From assembly GCF_052857255.1 (NCBI RefSeq), contig NC_135504.1:143618121-143682120 (forward strand): 64,000 nucleotides of DNA. Direction: 5' to 3'. The notes under the pieces are model-generated. The model had not been told where the DNA came from and did not search any database. It worked only from the letters and a program-made list of their open reading frames with translations. Of the stretch, positions 1-13,595 are shown piece after piece. A program made the position numbers and the translations under genes. How positions within the stretch are numbered: position 1 is the stretch's first letter; each line of letters opens with the position of its first letter. The stretch is from Amblyomma americanum (lineage: Eukaryota; Arthropoda; Arachnida; Ixodida; Ixodidae).

Positions 1-137
1 AGTTTACACCTTTTTCTCGTCTACTATTCGACGACTTGTAAAATTGATGCTCGTGAATCTTGCAAGTTTCGATCTAAAACGATGTATCCCGTTCTTTTGA
101 GCCGGAATACAAGTTTTCGCGCAGTTCTGAAAGAAAA
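1..137 (+). repeat. Representative satellite monomer
   Basis: This is the first full monomer. In order it has a pyrimidine-rich head (ACACCTTTTTCTCG), the CGACGACTTGTAAAA block, an ATCGAT or ATTGAT site, GTGAATCTTGC, TTTCGATCTAAAACGATG, CCCGTT, TTTTGAGCCGGAATACAAG, TTTTCGCGCAG and a purine tail (GAGAGAAAA). It is rich in TCG/CGA steps. The length is 45 codons plus 2 nt, so every reading frame shifts at each monomer boundary. Most monomers elsewhere carry ATCGAT near position 46, so a single 6-bp cutter (ClaI-type site) would give a ladder of 137-bp steps. This copy has ATTGAT instead. Confidence 0.95.
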
Positions 138-540
138 CGTTTACACCTTTCTCTCGTGTACTCTTCGACGACGTGTAAAATCGATGCTTGTGAATCTTGC
201 TAGTTTCGATCTAAAACGATGTACACCGTTGTTTCGAGCCGGAATACAAGTTTTCGCGCAGTTCTGAGAGAAAAAGTTTACACCTTTCTCTCGTGTACTC
301 TTCGACGACTTGTAATATCGATGCTCGTGAATCTTGCTAGTTTCGACCTAAAACGATGTAACCCGTTGTTCTGAGCCAGAATACAAGTTTTGGCGCAGTT
401 CTGAGAGAAAAAGTTTACACCTTTCTCTCGTGTACTCTTCGACGACTTGTAAAATCGATGCTATTGAATCTTGCTAGTTTCGATCTAAAACGATGTATCC
501 CGTTGTTTTGAGCCGGAATACAAGTTTTCGTGCAGTTCTG

Positions 541-2371
541 AGAGAAAACGTTTACACCTTTCTCTCGTCTACTCTTCGACGACTTGTAAAATCGATGCTC
601 GTGAACCTTGCAAGTTTCGATCTAAAACGATGTATCCCGTTCTTTTGAGCCGGAATACAAGTTTTCGCGCAGTTCTGAGAGAAAAAGTTTACACATTTCT
701 CTCGTCTACTCTTCGACGACTTGTAATATCGATGCTCGTGAATCTTGCTAGTTTCGATCTAAAACGATGTAACCCGTTGTTTTGAGCCGGAAAACACGTT
801 TACGCGCAGTTCTGAGAGAAAAAGTTTACACCTTTCTCTCGTCTATATTCGACGACTTGTAAAATCGATGCTCGTGAATCTTGCTAGTTTCGACCTAAAA
901 CGATGTTTGCCGTTGTTTTGAGCCGGAATACAAGTTTTCGCGCAGTTCTGAGAGAAAAAGTTTACACCTTTCTCTCGTGTACTTTTCGACGATTTGTAAA
1001 ATCCATGCTCGTGAATCTTGCTAGATTTGATTTAAAACGATGAATCCCGTTGTTTTGAGCCGGAATACAAGTTTTCGCGCAGTTCTGAGAGAAAAAGTTT
1101 ACACCTTTCTCTCGTCTACTATTCGACGACTTGTAAAATCGATGCTCGTGAATCTTGCTAGTTTCAATCTAAAACGATGTATCCCGTTGTTTTGAGCCGG
1201 AATACAAGTTTTCGTGCAGTTCTGGGAGAAAAAGTTTACACCTTTCTCTCGTCTACTCTTCGACGACTTGTAAAATTGATGCTCGAGAATCTTGCTGATT
1301 TTGATCTAAAACGATGTATCCCGTTGTTTTGAGCCGGAATACAAGTTTTCGCGCAGTTCTGAGAGAAAACGTTTACACCTTTCTATCGTCTACTCTTCGA
1401 CGACTTGTAATATCGATGCTCGTGAATCTTGCTAGTTTCGATCTAAAACAATGTAACCCGTTGTTTTGAGCCGGAATACAAGTTTTCGCGCAGTTCTGAG
1501 AGAAAAAGTTTACACCTTTCTCTCGTCTACTCTTCGAAGACTTGTAAAATCGATGCTCGTGAATCTTGCTACTTTCGATCTAAAACAATGTATCCCGTTG
1601 TTTTGAGCCGGAATACAAGTTTTCGTGCAGTTCTGAGAGAAAACGTTTACACCTTTCTCTCGTCTACTCTTCGACGACTTGTAAAATCGATGCTCGTGAA
1701 CCTTGCAAGTTTCGATCTAAAACGATGTATCCCGTTCTTTTGAGCCGGAATACAAGTTTTCGCGCAGTTCTCAGAGAAAAAGTTTACACATTTCTCTCGT
1801 CTACTCTTCGACGACTTGTAATATCGATGCTCGTGAATCTTGCTAGTTTCGATCTAAAACGATGTAACCCGTTGTTTTGAGCCGGAAAACACGTTTACGC
1901 GCAGTTCTGAGAGAAAAAAGTTTACACCTTTCTCTCGTCTATATTCGACGACTTGTAAAATCGATGCTCGTGAATCTTGCTAGTTTCGACCTAAAACGAT
2001 GTTTGCCGTTGTTTTGAGCCGGAATACAAGTTTTCGCGCAGTTCTGAGAGAAAAAGTTTACACCTTTCTCTCGTGTACTTTTCGACGATTTGTAAAATCC
2101 ATGCTCGTGAATCTTGCTAGATTTGATTTAAAACGATGAATCCCGTTGTTTTGAGCCGGAATACAAGTTTTCGCGCAGTTCTGAGAGAAAAAGTTTACAC
2201 CTTTCTCTCGTCTACTATTCGACGACTTGTAAAATCGATGCTCGTGAATCTTGCTAGTTTCAATCTAAAACGACGTATCCCGTTGTTTTGAGCCGGAATA
2301 CAAGTTTTCGTGCAGTTCTGGGAGAAAAAGTTTACACCTTTCTCTCGTCTACTCTTCGACGACTTGTAAAA
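541..2371 (+). repeat. 8-mer duplication (about 1095 bp offset)
   Basis: Positions 541-1276 recur at 1636-2371, an offset of 1095 bp or eight monomers. Shared landmarks are CTCGTGAACC followed by GCAAG, the compressed GGAAAACACGTTTACGCG, the ATGTTTGCCG monomer, and TTTGTAAAATCCATG with AGATTTGATTTAAAACG. The second copy has one extra A near 1918. The copies part after about 1276/2371, where one reads GCTCGAGAATC and the other GCTCGTGAATC. Boundaries were judged by eye. Confidence 0.8.
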
Positions 2372-2639
2372 TTGATGCTCGTGAATCTTGCTAGTTTCGA
2401 TCTAAAACGATGTAACCCGTTGTTTTGAGCCGGAATACAAGTTTTCGCGCAGTTCTGAGAGAAAAAGTTTACACCTTTCTCTCGTCTACTCTTCGACGAC
2501 TTGTAAAATCGATGCTCGTGAATCTTGCTAGTTTCAATCTAAAACGACGTATCCAGTTGTTTTGAGCCGGAATACAAGTTTTCGCGCAGTTCTGAGAGAA
2601 AAAGTTTACACCTTTCTCTCGTCTACTCTTCGAAGACAT

Positions 2640-5600
2640 GTAAAATCGATGCTCGTGAATCTTGCTACTTTCGATCTAAAACAATGTATCCCGTTGTTTT
2701 GAGCCGGAATACAAGTTTTCGCGCAATTCTGAGAGAAAAAGTTTACACCTTTCTCTCGTGTACTCTTCGACGACTTGTAAAATCGATGCTATTGAATCTT
2801 GCTAGTTTCGATCTAAAACGATGTATCCCGTTGTTTTGAGCCGGAATACAAGTTTTCGCGCAGTTCTGAGAGAAAAAGTTTACACCTTTCTCTCGTGTAC
2901 TCTTCGACGACTTTAAAATCGATGCTAATGAATATTACTAGTTTCGATCTAAAACGATGTATCCCTTTGTTTTGAGCTGGAATACAAGTTTTCGTGCAGT
3001 TCTGAGAGAAAAAGTTTACACCTTTCTCGTGTACTCTTCGAAGACTTGTAAAATCGATGCTCGTGAATCTTGCTAGTTTCGATCTAAAACGATGTATCCC
3101 GTTGTTTTGAGCCGAAATACAAGTTTTCGCGCTGTTCTGAGAGAAAAAGTTTACACCTTTCTCTCGTCTACTCTTCGAAGACTTGTGAAATCGATGCTCG
3201 TGAATCTTGCTAGTTTCGATCTAAAACGATGTATCCCGTTGTTTTGAGCCGAAATACAAGTTTTCGCGCAGTTCTGAGAGAAAAAGTTTACACCTTTCTC
3301 TCGTCTACTCTTCGAGGACTTGTAAAATCGATGCTCGTGAATCTTGCTAGTTTCGATCTAAAACGATGTATCCCGTTGTTTTGAGCAGAAATACAAGTTT
3401 TCGCGCAGTTCTGAGAGAAAAAGTTTACACTCTTCTCTCGTCTACTCTTCAAAGACTTGTGAAATCGATGCTCGTGAATCTTACTAGATTCGATCTAAAA
3501 CGATGTAATCCGTTGTTTTGAGCCGGAATACAAGTTTTCGCGCAGTTCTGAGAGAAAACGTTTACACCTTTCTCTCGTCTATATTCGACGACTTGTAAAA
3601 TCGATGCTCGTGAATCTTGCTAGTTTCGATCTAAAACGATGTAATCCGTTGTTTTGAGCCGGAATACAAGTTTTCGCGCAGTTCTGAGAGAAAAAGTTTA
3701 CACCTTTCTCTCGTCTATATTCGACGACTTGTAAAATCGATGCTCGTGAATCTTGCTACTTTCGATCTAAAACGATGTATCCCGTTGTTTTGAGCCGGAA
3801 TACAAGTTTTCGCGCAGTTCTGAGAGAAAAAGTTTACACCTTTCTCTCGTGTGCTCTTCGACGACCTGCAAAATCGATGCTCGTGAATCTTGCTAGTTTC
3901 GATCTAAAACGATGTATCCCGTTGTTTTGAGCCGGAATACAAGTTTTTGCGCAGTTCTGAGGGAAAAAGTTTACACCTTTCTCTCGTCTACTCTTCGAAG
4001 ACTTGTAAAATCGATGCTCGTGAATCTTGCTAGTTTCGATCTAAAACGATGTATCCCGTTGTTTTGAGCCGAAATACAAGTTTTCGCGCTGTTCTGAGAG
4101 AAAAAGTATACACCTTTCTCTCGTCTACTCTTCGAAGACTTGTAAAATCGATGCTCGTGAATCTTGCTAGTTTCGATCTAAAACGATGTATTCCGTTGTT
4201 TTGAGCAGAAATACAAGTTTTCCCGCAGTTCTGAGAGAAAAAGTATACACCTTTCTCTCGTGTACTCTTCGACGACTTGTAAAATCGATGCTAGTGAATC
4301 TTGCTAGTTTCGATCTAAAACGATGTAACCCGTTGTTTTGAGCCGGAATACAAGTTTTCGCGCAGTTCTGAGAGAAAAAGTTTACACCTTTCTATCGTCT
4401 ACTCTTCGACGACTTGTAAAATCGATGCTCGTGAATCTTGCTACTTTCGATCTAAAACAATGTATCCCGTTGTTTTGAGCCGGAATACAAGTTTTCGCGC
4501 AATTCTGAGAGAAAAAGTTTACACCTTTCTCTCGTGTACTCTTCGACGACTTGTAAAATCGATGCTATTGAATCTTGCTAGTTTCGATCTAAAACGATGT
4601 ATCCCGTTGTTTTGAGCCGGAATACAAGTTTTCGCGCAGTTCTGAGAGAAAAAGTTTACACCTTTCTCTCGTGTACTCTTCGACGACTTTAAAATCGATG
4701 CTAATGAATATTACTAGTTTCGATCTAAAACGATGTATCCCTTTGTTTTGAGCTGGAATACAAGTTTTCGTGCAGTTCTGAGAGAAAAAGTTTACACCTT
4801 TCTCGTGTACTCTTCGAAGACTTGTAAAATCGATGCTCGTGAATCTTGCTAGTTTCGATCTAAAACGATGTATCCCGTTGTTTTGAGCCGAAATACAAGT
4901 TTTCGCGCTGTTCTGAGAGAAAAAGTTTACACCTTTCTCTCGTCTACTCTTCGAAGACTTGTGAAATCGATGCTCGTGAATCTTGCTAGTTTCGATCTAA
5001 AACGATGTATCCCGTTGTTTTGAGCCGAAATACAAGTTTTCGCGCAGTTCTGAGAGAAAAAGTTTACACCTTTCTCTCGTCTACTCTTCGAGGACTTGTA
5101 AAATCGATGCTCGTGAATCTTGCTAGTTTCGATCTAAAACGATGTATCCCGTTGTTTTGAGCAGAAATACAAGTTTTCGCGCAGTTCTGAGAGAAAAAGT
5201 TTACACTCTTCTCTCGTCTACTCTTCAAAGACTTGTGAAATCGATGCTCGTGAATCTTACTAGATTCGATCTAAAACGATGTAATCCGTTGTTTTGAGCC
5301 GGAATACAAGTTTTCGCGCAGTTCTGAGAGAAAACGTTTACACCTTTCTCTCGTCTATATTCGACGACTTGTAAAATCGATGCTCGTGAATCTTGCTAGT
5401 TTCGATCTAAAACGATGTAATCCGTTGTTTTGAGCCGGAATACAAGTTTTCGTGCAGTTCTGAGAGAAAAAGTTTACACCTTTCTCTCGTCTACTCTTCG
5501 ACGACTTGTAATATCGATGCTCGTGAACCTTGCTAGTTTCGATCTAAAACGATGTATCCCGTTGTTTTGAGCCGGAATACAAGTTTTCGTGCAGTTCTGA

Positions 5601-7390
5601 GAGAAAAAGTTTACACCTTTCTCTCGTCTACTCTTCGACGACTTGTAAAATCGATGCTCGTGAACCTTGCAAGTTTCGATCTAAAACGATGTATCCCGTT
5701 CTTTTGAGCCGGAATACAAGTTTTCGCGCAGTTCTGAGAGAAAAAGTTTACACATTTCTCTCGTCTACTCTTCGACGACTTGTAAAATCGATGCTCGTGA
5801 ATCTTGCTACTTTCGATCTAAAACAATGTATCCCGTTGTTTTGAGCCGGAATACAAGTTTTCGCGCAGTTCTGAGAGAAAAAGTTTACACCTTTCTCTCG
5901 TGTACTCTTCGACGACTTGTAAAATCGATGCTATTGAATCTTGCTAGTTTCGATCTAAAACGATGTATCCCGTTGTTTTGAGCCGGAATACAAGTTTTCG
6001 CGCAGTTCTGAGAGAAAAAATTTACACCTTTCTCTCGTGTACTCTTCGACGACTTTAAAATCGATGCTAATGAATATTACTAGTTTCGATCTAAAACGAT
6101 GTATCCCTTTGTTTTGAGCTGGAATACAAGTTTTCGTGCAGTTCTGAGAGAAAAAGTTTACACCTTTCTCTCGTGTACTCTTCGAAGACTTGTAAAATCG
6201 ATGCTCGTGAATCTTGCTAGTTTCGATCTAAAACGATGTATCCCGTTGTTTTGAGCCGAAATACAAGTTTTCGCGCTGTTCTGAGAGAAAAAGTTTACAC
6301 CTTTCTCTCGTCTACTCTTCGAAGACTTGTGAAATCGATGCTCGTGAATCTTGCTAGTTTCGATCTAAAACGATGTATCCCGTTGTTTTGAGCCGAAATA
6401 CAAGTTTTCGCGCAGTTCTGAGAGAAAAAGTTTACACCTTTCTCTCGTCTACTCTTCGAGGACTTGTAAAATCGATGCTCGTGAATCTTGCTAGTTTCGA
6501 TCTAAAACGATGTATCCCGTTGTTTTGAGCAGAAATACAAGTTTTCGCGCAGTTCTGAGAGAAAAAGTTTACACTCTTCTCTCGTCTACTCTTCAAAGAC
6601 TTGTGAAATCGATGCTCGTGAATCTTACTAGATTCGATCTAAAACGATGTAATCCGTTGTTTTGAGCCGGAATACAAGTTTTCGCGCAGTTCTGAGAGAA
6701 AACGTTTACACCTTTCTCTCGTCTATATTCGACGACTTGTAAAATCGATGCTCGTGAATCTTGCTAGTTTCGATCTAAAACGATGTAATCCGTTGTTTTG
6801 AGCCGGAATACAAGTTTTCGCGCAGTTCTGAGAGAAAAAGTTTACACCTTTCTCTCGTCTATATTCGACGACTTGTAAAATCGATGCTCGTGAATCTTGC
6901 TACTTTCGATCTAAAACGATGTATCCCGTTGTTTTGAGCCGGAATACAAGTTTTCGCGCAGTTCTGAGAGAAAAAGTTTACACCTTTCTCTCGTGTGCTC
7001 TTCGACGACCTGCAAAATCGATGCTCGTGAATCTTGCTAGTTTCGATCTAAAACGATGTATCCCGTTGTTTTGAGCCGGAATACAAGTTTTTGCGCAGTT
7101 CTGAGGGAAAAAGTTTACACCTTTCTCTCGTCTACTCTTCGAAGACTTGTAAAATCGATGCTCGTGAATCTTGCTAGTTTCGATCTAAAACGATGTATCC
7201 CGTTGTTTTGAGCCGAAATACAAGTTTTCGCGCTGTTCTGAGAGAAAAAGTATACACCTTTCTCTCGTCTACTCTTCGAAGACTTGTAAAATCGATGCTC
7301 GTGAATCTTGCTAGTTTCGATCTAAAACGATGTATTCCGTTGTTTTGAGCAGAAATACAAGTTTTCGCGCAGTTCTGAGAGAAAAAGTTT
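2640..7390 (+). repeat. Overlapping 13-mer and 10-mer duplications (1776 and about 1368 bp)
   Basis: One string of monomers appears three times, starting near 2640, 4416 and 5782. Its landmarks are a GACTTTAAAATC deletion monomer with GAATATTACTAG (2911, 4687, 6053), ACACTCTTCTCTCG (3427, 5203, 6571), and a CAAAGACTTG monomer. The offsets are 1776 bp (13 monomers) and 1366-1368 bp (10 monomers). The first and third copies stay alike longer: both reach the GTGTGCTCTTCG / CCTGCAAAATC monomer (3851 and 6995, offset 3144). The middle copy diverges near 5450. This fits a 23-monomer unit with a nested duplication. Confidence 0.8.
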
Positions 7391-10300
7391 ACACCTTTCT
7401 CTCGTCTACTCTTCGAAGACTTGTGAAATCGATGCTCGTGAATCTTGCAAGTTTCGATCTAAAACGATGTATCCCGTTCTTTTGAGCCGGAATACAAGTT
7501 TTCGCGCAGTTCTGAAAGAAAACGTTTACACCTTTCTCTCGTGTACTCTTCAACGACGTGTAAAATCGATGCTTGTGAATCTTGCTAGTTTCGATCTAAA
7601 ACGATGTAACCCGTTGTTTCGAGCCGGAATACAAGTTTTCGCGCAGTTCTGAGAGAAAAAGTTTACACCTTTCTCTCGTGTACTCTTCGACGACTTGTAA
7701 TATCGATGCTCGTGAATCTTGCTAGTTTCGACCTAAAACGATGTAACCCGTTGTTCTGAGCCAGAATACAAGTTTTGGCGCAGTTCTGAGAGAAAAAGTT
7801 TACACCTTTCTCTCGTGTACTCTTCGACGACTTGTAAAATCGATGCTATTGAATCTTGCTAGTTTCGATCTAAAACGATGTATCCCGTTGTTTTGAGCCG
7901 GAATACAAGTTTTCGTGCAGTTCTGAGAGAAAAAGTTTACACCTTTCTCTCGTCTACTCTTCGACGACTTGTAAAATCGATGCTCGTGAATCTTGCTAGT
8001 TTCGACCTGAAACGATGTATCCCGTTCTTTTGAGCCGGAATACAAGTTTTCGCGCAGTTCTGAGAGAAAAAGTTTACACATTTCTCTCGTCTACTCTTCG
8101 ACGACTTGTAATATCGATGCTCGTGAATCTTGCTAGTTTCGACCTAAAACGATGTAACCCGTTGTTCTGAGCCAGATACAAGTTTTGGCGCAGTTCTGAG
8201 AGAAAAAGTTTACACCTTTCTCTCGTGTACTCTTCGACGACTTGTAAAATCGATGCTCGTGAACCTTGCAAGTTTCGATCTAAAACGATGTATCCCGTTC
8301 TTTTGATCCGGAATACAAGTTTTCGCGCAGTTCTGAGAGAAAAAGTTTACACCTTTCTCTCGTCTACTCTTCGAAGACTTGTAAAATCGATGCTCGTGAA
8401 TCTTGCTACTTTCGATCTAAAACAATGTATCCCGTTGTTTTGAGCCGGAATACAAGTTTTCGTGCAGTTCTGAGAGAGAACGTTTACACCTTTCTCTCGT
8501 CTACTCTTCGACGACTTGTAAAATCGATGCTCGTGAACCTTGCAAGTTTCGATCTAAAACGATGTATCCCGTTCTTTTGAGCCGGAATACAAGTTTTCGC
8601 GCAGTTCTCAGAGAAAAAGTTTACACATTTCTCTCGGCTACTCTTCGACGACTTGTAATATCGATGCTCGTGAATCTTGCTAGTTTCGATCTAAAACGAT
8701 GTAACCCGTTGTTTTGAGCCGGAAAACACCTTTACGCGCAGTTCTGAGAGAAAAAAGTTTACACCTTTCTCTCGTCTATATTCGACGACTTGTAAAATCG
8801 ATGCTCGTGAATCTTGCTAGTTTCGACCTAAAACGATGTTTGCCGTTGTTTTGAGCCGGAATACAAGTTTTCGCGCAGTTCTGAGAGAAAAAGTTTACAC
8901 CTTTCTCTCGTGTACTTTTCGACGATTTGTAAAATCCATGCTCGTGAATCTTGCTAGATTTGATTTAAAACGATGAATCCCGTTGTTTTGAGCCGGAATA
9001 CAAGTTTTCGCGCAGTTCTGAGAGAAAAAGTTTACACCTTTCTCTCGTCTACTATTCGACGACTTGTAAAATCGATGCTCGTGAATCTTGCTAGTTTCAA
9101 TCTAAAACGACGTATCCCGTTGTTTTGAGCCGGAATACAAGTTTTCGCGCAGTTCTGAGAGAAAACGTTTACACCTTTCTATCGTCTACTCTTCGACGAC
9201 TTGTAATATCGATGCTCGTGAATCTTGCTAGTTTCGATCTAAAACGATGTAACCCGTTGTTTTGAGCCGGAATACAAGTTTTCGCGCAGTTCTGAGAGAA
9301 AACGTTTACACCTTTCTATCGTCTACTCTTCGACGACTTGTAATATCGATGCTCGTGAATCTTGCTAGTTTCGATCTAAAACGATGTATCCCGTTGTTTT
9401 GAGCCGGAATACAAGTTTTCGTGCAGTTCTGAGAGAAAAAGTTTACACCTTTCTCTCGTCTACTCTTCGACGACTTGTAAAATCGATGCTCGTGAACCTT
9501 GCAAGTTTCGATCTAAAACGATGTATCCCGTTCTTTTGAGCCGGAATACAAGTTTTCGCGCAGTTCTGAGAGAAAAAGTTTACACATTTCTCTCGTCTAC
9601 TCTTCGACGACTTGTAATATCGATGCTCGTGAATCTTGCTAGTTTCGATCTAAAACGATGTAACCCGTTGTTTTGAGCCGGAAAACACGTTTACGCGCAG
9701 TTCTGAGAGAAAAAGTTTACACCTTTCTCTCGCCTATATTCGACGACTTGTAAAATCGATGCTCGTGAATCTTGCTAGTTTCGACCTGAAACGATGTATC
9801 CCGTTGTTTTGAGCCGGAATACAAGTTTTCGCGCAGTTCTGAGAGAAAAAGTTTACACTTTTCTCTCGTCTACTCTTCGACGACTTGTAATATCGATGCT
9901 CGTGAATCTTGCTAGTTTCGACCTAAAACGATGTAACCCGTTGTTCTGAGCCAGATACAAGTTTTGGCGCAGTTCTGAGAGAAAAAGTTTACACCTTTCT
10001 CTCGTGTACTCTTCGACGACTTGTAAAATCGATGCTCGTGAACCTTGCAAGTTTCGATCTAAAACGATGTATCCCGTTCTTTTGATCCGGAATACAAGTT
10101 TTCGCGCAGTTCTGAGAGAAAAAGTTTACACCTTTCTCTCGTCTACTCTTCGAAGTCTTGTAAAATCGATGCTCGTGAATCTTGCTACTTTCGATCTAAA
10201 ACAATGTATCCCGTTGTTTTGAGCCGGAATACAAGTTTTCGTGCAGTTCTGAGAGAAAACGTTTACACCTTTCTCTCGTCTACTCTTCGACGACTTGTAA

Positions 10301-13300
10301 AATCGATGCTCGTGAACCTTGCAAGTTTCGATCTAAAACGATGTATCCCGTTCTTTTGAGCCGGAATACAAGTTTTCGCGCAGTTCTCAGAGAAAAAGTT
10401 TACACATTTCTCTCGTCTACTCTTCGACGACTTGTAATATCGATGCTCGTGAATCTTGCTAGTTTCGATCTAAAACGATGTAACCCGTTGTTTTGAGCCG
10501 GAAAACACCTTTACGCGCAGTTCTGAGAGAAAAAAGTTTACACCTTTCTCTCGTATATATTCGACGACTTGTAAAATCGATGCTCGTGAATCTTGCTAGT
10601 TTCGACCTAAAACGATGTTTGCCGTTGTTTTGAGCCGGAATACAAGTTTTCGCGCAGTTCTGAGAGAAAAAGTTTACACCTTTCTCTCGTGTACTTTTCG
10701 ACGATTTGTAAAATCCATGCTCGTGAATCTTGCTAGATTTGATTTAAAACGATGAATCCCGTTGTTTTGAGCCGGAATACAAGTTTTCGCGCAGTTCTGA
10801 GAGAAAAAGTTTACACCTTTCTCTCGTCTACTATTCGACGACTTGTAAAATCGATGCTCGTGAATCTTGCTAGTTTCAATCTAAAACGACGTATCCCGTT
10901 GTTTTGAGCCGGAATACAAGTTTTCGTGCAGTTCTGGGAGAAAAAGTTTACACCTTTCTCTCGTCTACTCTTCGACGACTTGTAAAATTGATGCTCGAGA
11001 ATCTTGCTGATTTTGATCTAAAACGATGTATCCCGTTGTTTTGAGCCGGAATACAAGTTTTCGCGCAGTTCTGAGAGAAAACGTTTACACCTTTCTATCG
11101 TCTACTCTTCGACGACTTGTAATATCGATGCTCGTGAATCTTGCTAGTTTCGATCTAAAACGATGTAACCCGTTGTTTTGAGCCGGAATACAAGTTTTCG
11201 CGCAGTTCTGAGAGAAAAAGTTTACACCTTTCTCTCGTCTACTCTTCGACGACTTGTAAAATCGATGCTCGTGAATCTTGCTAGTTTCAATCTAAAACGA
11301 CGTATCCAGTTGTTTTGAGCCGGAATACAAGTTTTCGCGCAGTTCTGAGAGAAAAAGTTTACACCTTTCTCTCGTCTACTCTTCGAAGACTTGTAAAATC
11401 GATGCTCGTGAATCTTGCTACTTTCGATCTAAAACAATGTATCCCGTTGTTTTGAGCCGGAATACAAGTTTTCGCGCAGTTCTGAGAGAAAAAGTTTACA
11501 CCTTTCTCTCGTGTACTCTTCGACGACTTGTAAAATCGATGCTATTGAATCTTGCTAGTTTCGATCTAAAACGATGTATCCCGTTGTTTTGAGCCGGAAT
11601 ACAAGTTTTCGCGCAGTTCTGAGAGAAAAAGTTTACACCTTTCTCTCGTGTACTCTTCGACGACTTTAAAATCGATGCTAATGAATATTACTAGTTTCGA
11701 TCTAAAACGATGTATCCCTTTGTTTTGAGCTGGAATACAAGTTTTCGTGCAGTTCTGAGAGAAAAAGTTTACACCTTTCTCTCGTGTACTCTTCGAAGAC
11801 TTGTAAAATCGATGCTCGTGAATCTTGCTAGTTTCGATCTAAAACGATGTATCCCGTTGTTTTGAGCCGAAATACAAGTTTTCGCGCTGTTCTGAGAGAA
11901 AAAGTTTACACCTTTCTCTCGTCTACTCTTCGAAGACTTGTGAAATCGATGCTCGTGAATCTTGCTAGTTTCGATCTAAAACGATGTATCCCGTTGTTTT
12001 GAGCCGAAATACAAGTTTTCGCGCAGTTCTGAGAGAAAAAGTTTACACCTTTCTCTCGTCTACTCTTCGAAGACTTGTAAAATCGATGCTCGTGAATCTT
12101 GCTAGTTTCGATCTAAAACGATGTATCCCGTTGTTTTGAGCAGAAATACAAGTTTTCGCGCAGTTCTGAGAGAAAAAGTTTACACTCTTCTCTCGTCTAC
12201 TCTTCAAAGACTTGTGAAATCGATGCTCGTGAATCTTACTAGATTCGATCTAAAACGATGTAATCCGTTGTTTTGAGCCGGAATACAAGTTTTCGCGCAG
12301 TTCTGAGAGAAAACGTTTACACCTTTCTCTCGTCTATATTCGACGACTTGTAAAATCGATGCTCGTGAATCTTGCTAGTTTCGATCTAAAACGATGTAAT
12401 CCGTTGTTTTGAGCCGGAATACAAGTTTTCGCGCAGTTCTGAGAGAAAAAGTTTACACCTTTCTCTCGTCTATATCGACGACTTGTAAAATCGATGCTCG
12501 TGAATCTTGCTACTTTCGATCTAAAACGATGTATCCCGTTGTTTTGAGCCGGAATACAAGTTTTCGCGCAGTTCTGAGAGAAAAAGTTTACACCTTTCTC
12601 TCGTGTGCTCTTCGACGACCTGCAAAATCGATGCTCGTGAATCTTGCTAGTTTCGATCTAAAACGATGTATCCCGTTGTTTTGAGCCGGAATACAAGTTT
12701 TTGCGCAGTTCTGAGGGAAAAAGTTTACACCTTTCTCTCGTCTACTCTTCGAAGACTTGTAAAATCGATGCTCGTGAATCTTGCTAGTTTCGATCTAAAA
12801 CGATGTATCCCGTTGTTTTGAGCCGAAATACAAGTTTTCGCGCTGTTCTGAGAGAAAAAGTATACACCTTTCTCTCGTCTACTCTTCGAAGACTTGTAAA
12901 ATCGATGCTCGTGAATCTTGCTAGTTTCGATCTAAAACGATGTATTCCGTTGTTTTGAGCAGAAATACAAGTTTTCGCGCAGTTCTGAGAGAAAAAGTTT
13001 ACACCTTTCTCTCGTCTACTCTTCGAAGACTTGTGAAATCGATGCTCGTGAATCTTGCAAGTTTCGATCTAAAACGATGTATCCCGTTCTTTTGAGCCGG
13101 AATACAAGTTTTCGCGCAGTTCTGAAAGAAAACGTTTACACCTTTCTCTCGTGTACTCTTCAACGACGTGTAAAATCGATGCTTGTGAATCTTGCTAGTT
13201 TCGATCTAAAACGATGTAACCCGTTGTTTCGAGCCGGAATACAAGTTTTCGCGCAGTTCTGAGAGAAAAAGTTTACACCTTTCTCTCGTGTACTCTTCGA

Positions 13301-13595
13301 CGACTTGTAATATCGATGCTCGTGAATCTTGCTAGTTTCGACCTAAAACGATGTAACCCGTTGTTCTGAGCCAGAATACAAGTTTTGGCGCAGTTCTGAG
13401 AGAAAAAGTTTACACCTTTCTCTCGTGTACTCTTCGACGACTTGTAAAATCGATGCTATTGAATCTTGCTAGTTTCGATCTAAAACGATGTATCCCGTTG
13501 TTTTGAGCCGGAATACAAGTGTTCGTGCAGTTCTGAGAGAAAAAGTTTACACCTTTCTCTCGTCTACTCTTCGACGACTTGTAAAATCGATGCTC
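5790..13595 (+). repeat. Long-range direct duplication, 2.2-kb copies 5610 bp apart
   Basis: Positions about 5790-7985 recur at about 11400-13595, an offset of 5610-5611 bp (41 monomers). Landmarks include the GACTTTAAAATC monomer (6053, 11664), the CCTGCAAAATC monomer, and GTTCTGAAAGAAAACG with CTTCAACGACGTG (7512-7560 and 13122-13170). The translated open frames at 7467-7652 and 13077-13262 are identical, which shows how close the copies are. The copies diverge at both ends into different monomer types. Confidence 0.8.
8085..10917 (+). repeat. 13-mer duplication (1779 bp offset)
   Basis: Positions about 8085-9138 recur at about 9864-10917. Shared marks are the shortened GAGCCAGATACAAG, CTTTTGATCCGG, GGAAAACACCTTTACG (8724 and 10501) and TTTGTAAAATCCATG. 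One copy has GAAGACTTG where the other has GAAGTCTTG (near 10155). The copies part where TTTTCGCGCAG in the first meets TTTTCGTGCAG in the second. Confidence 0.75.
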
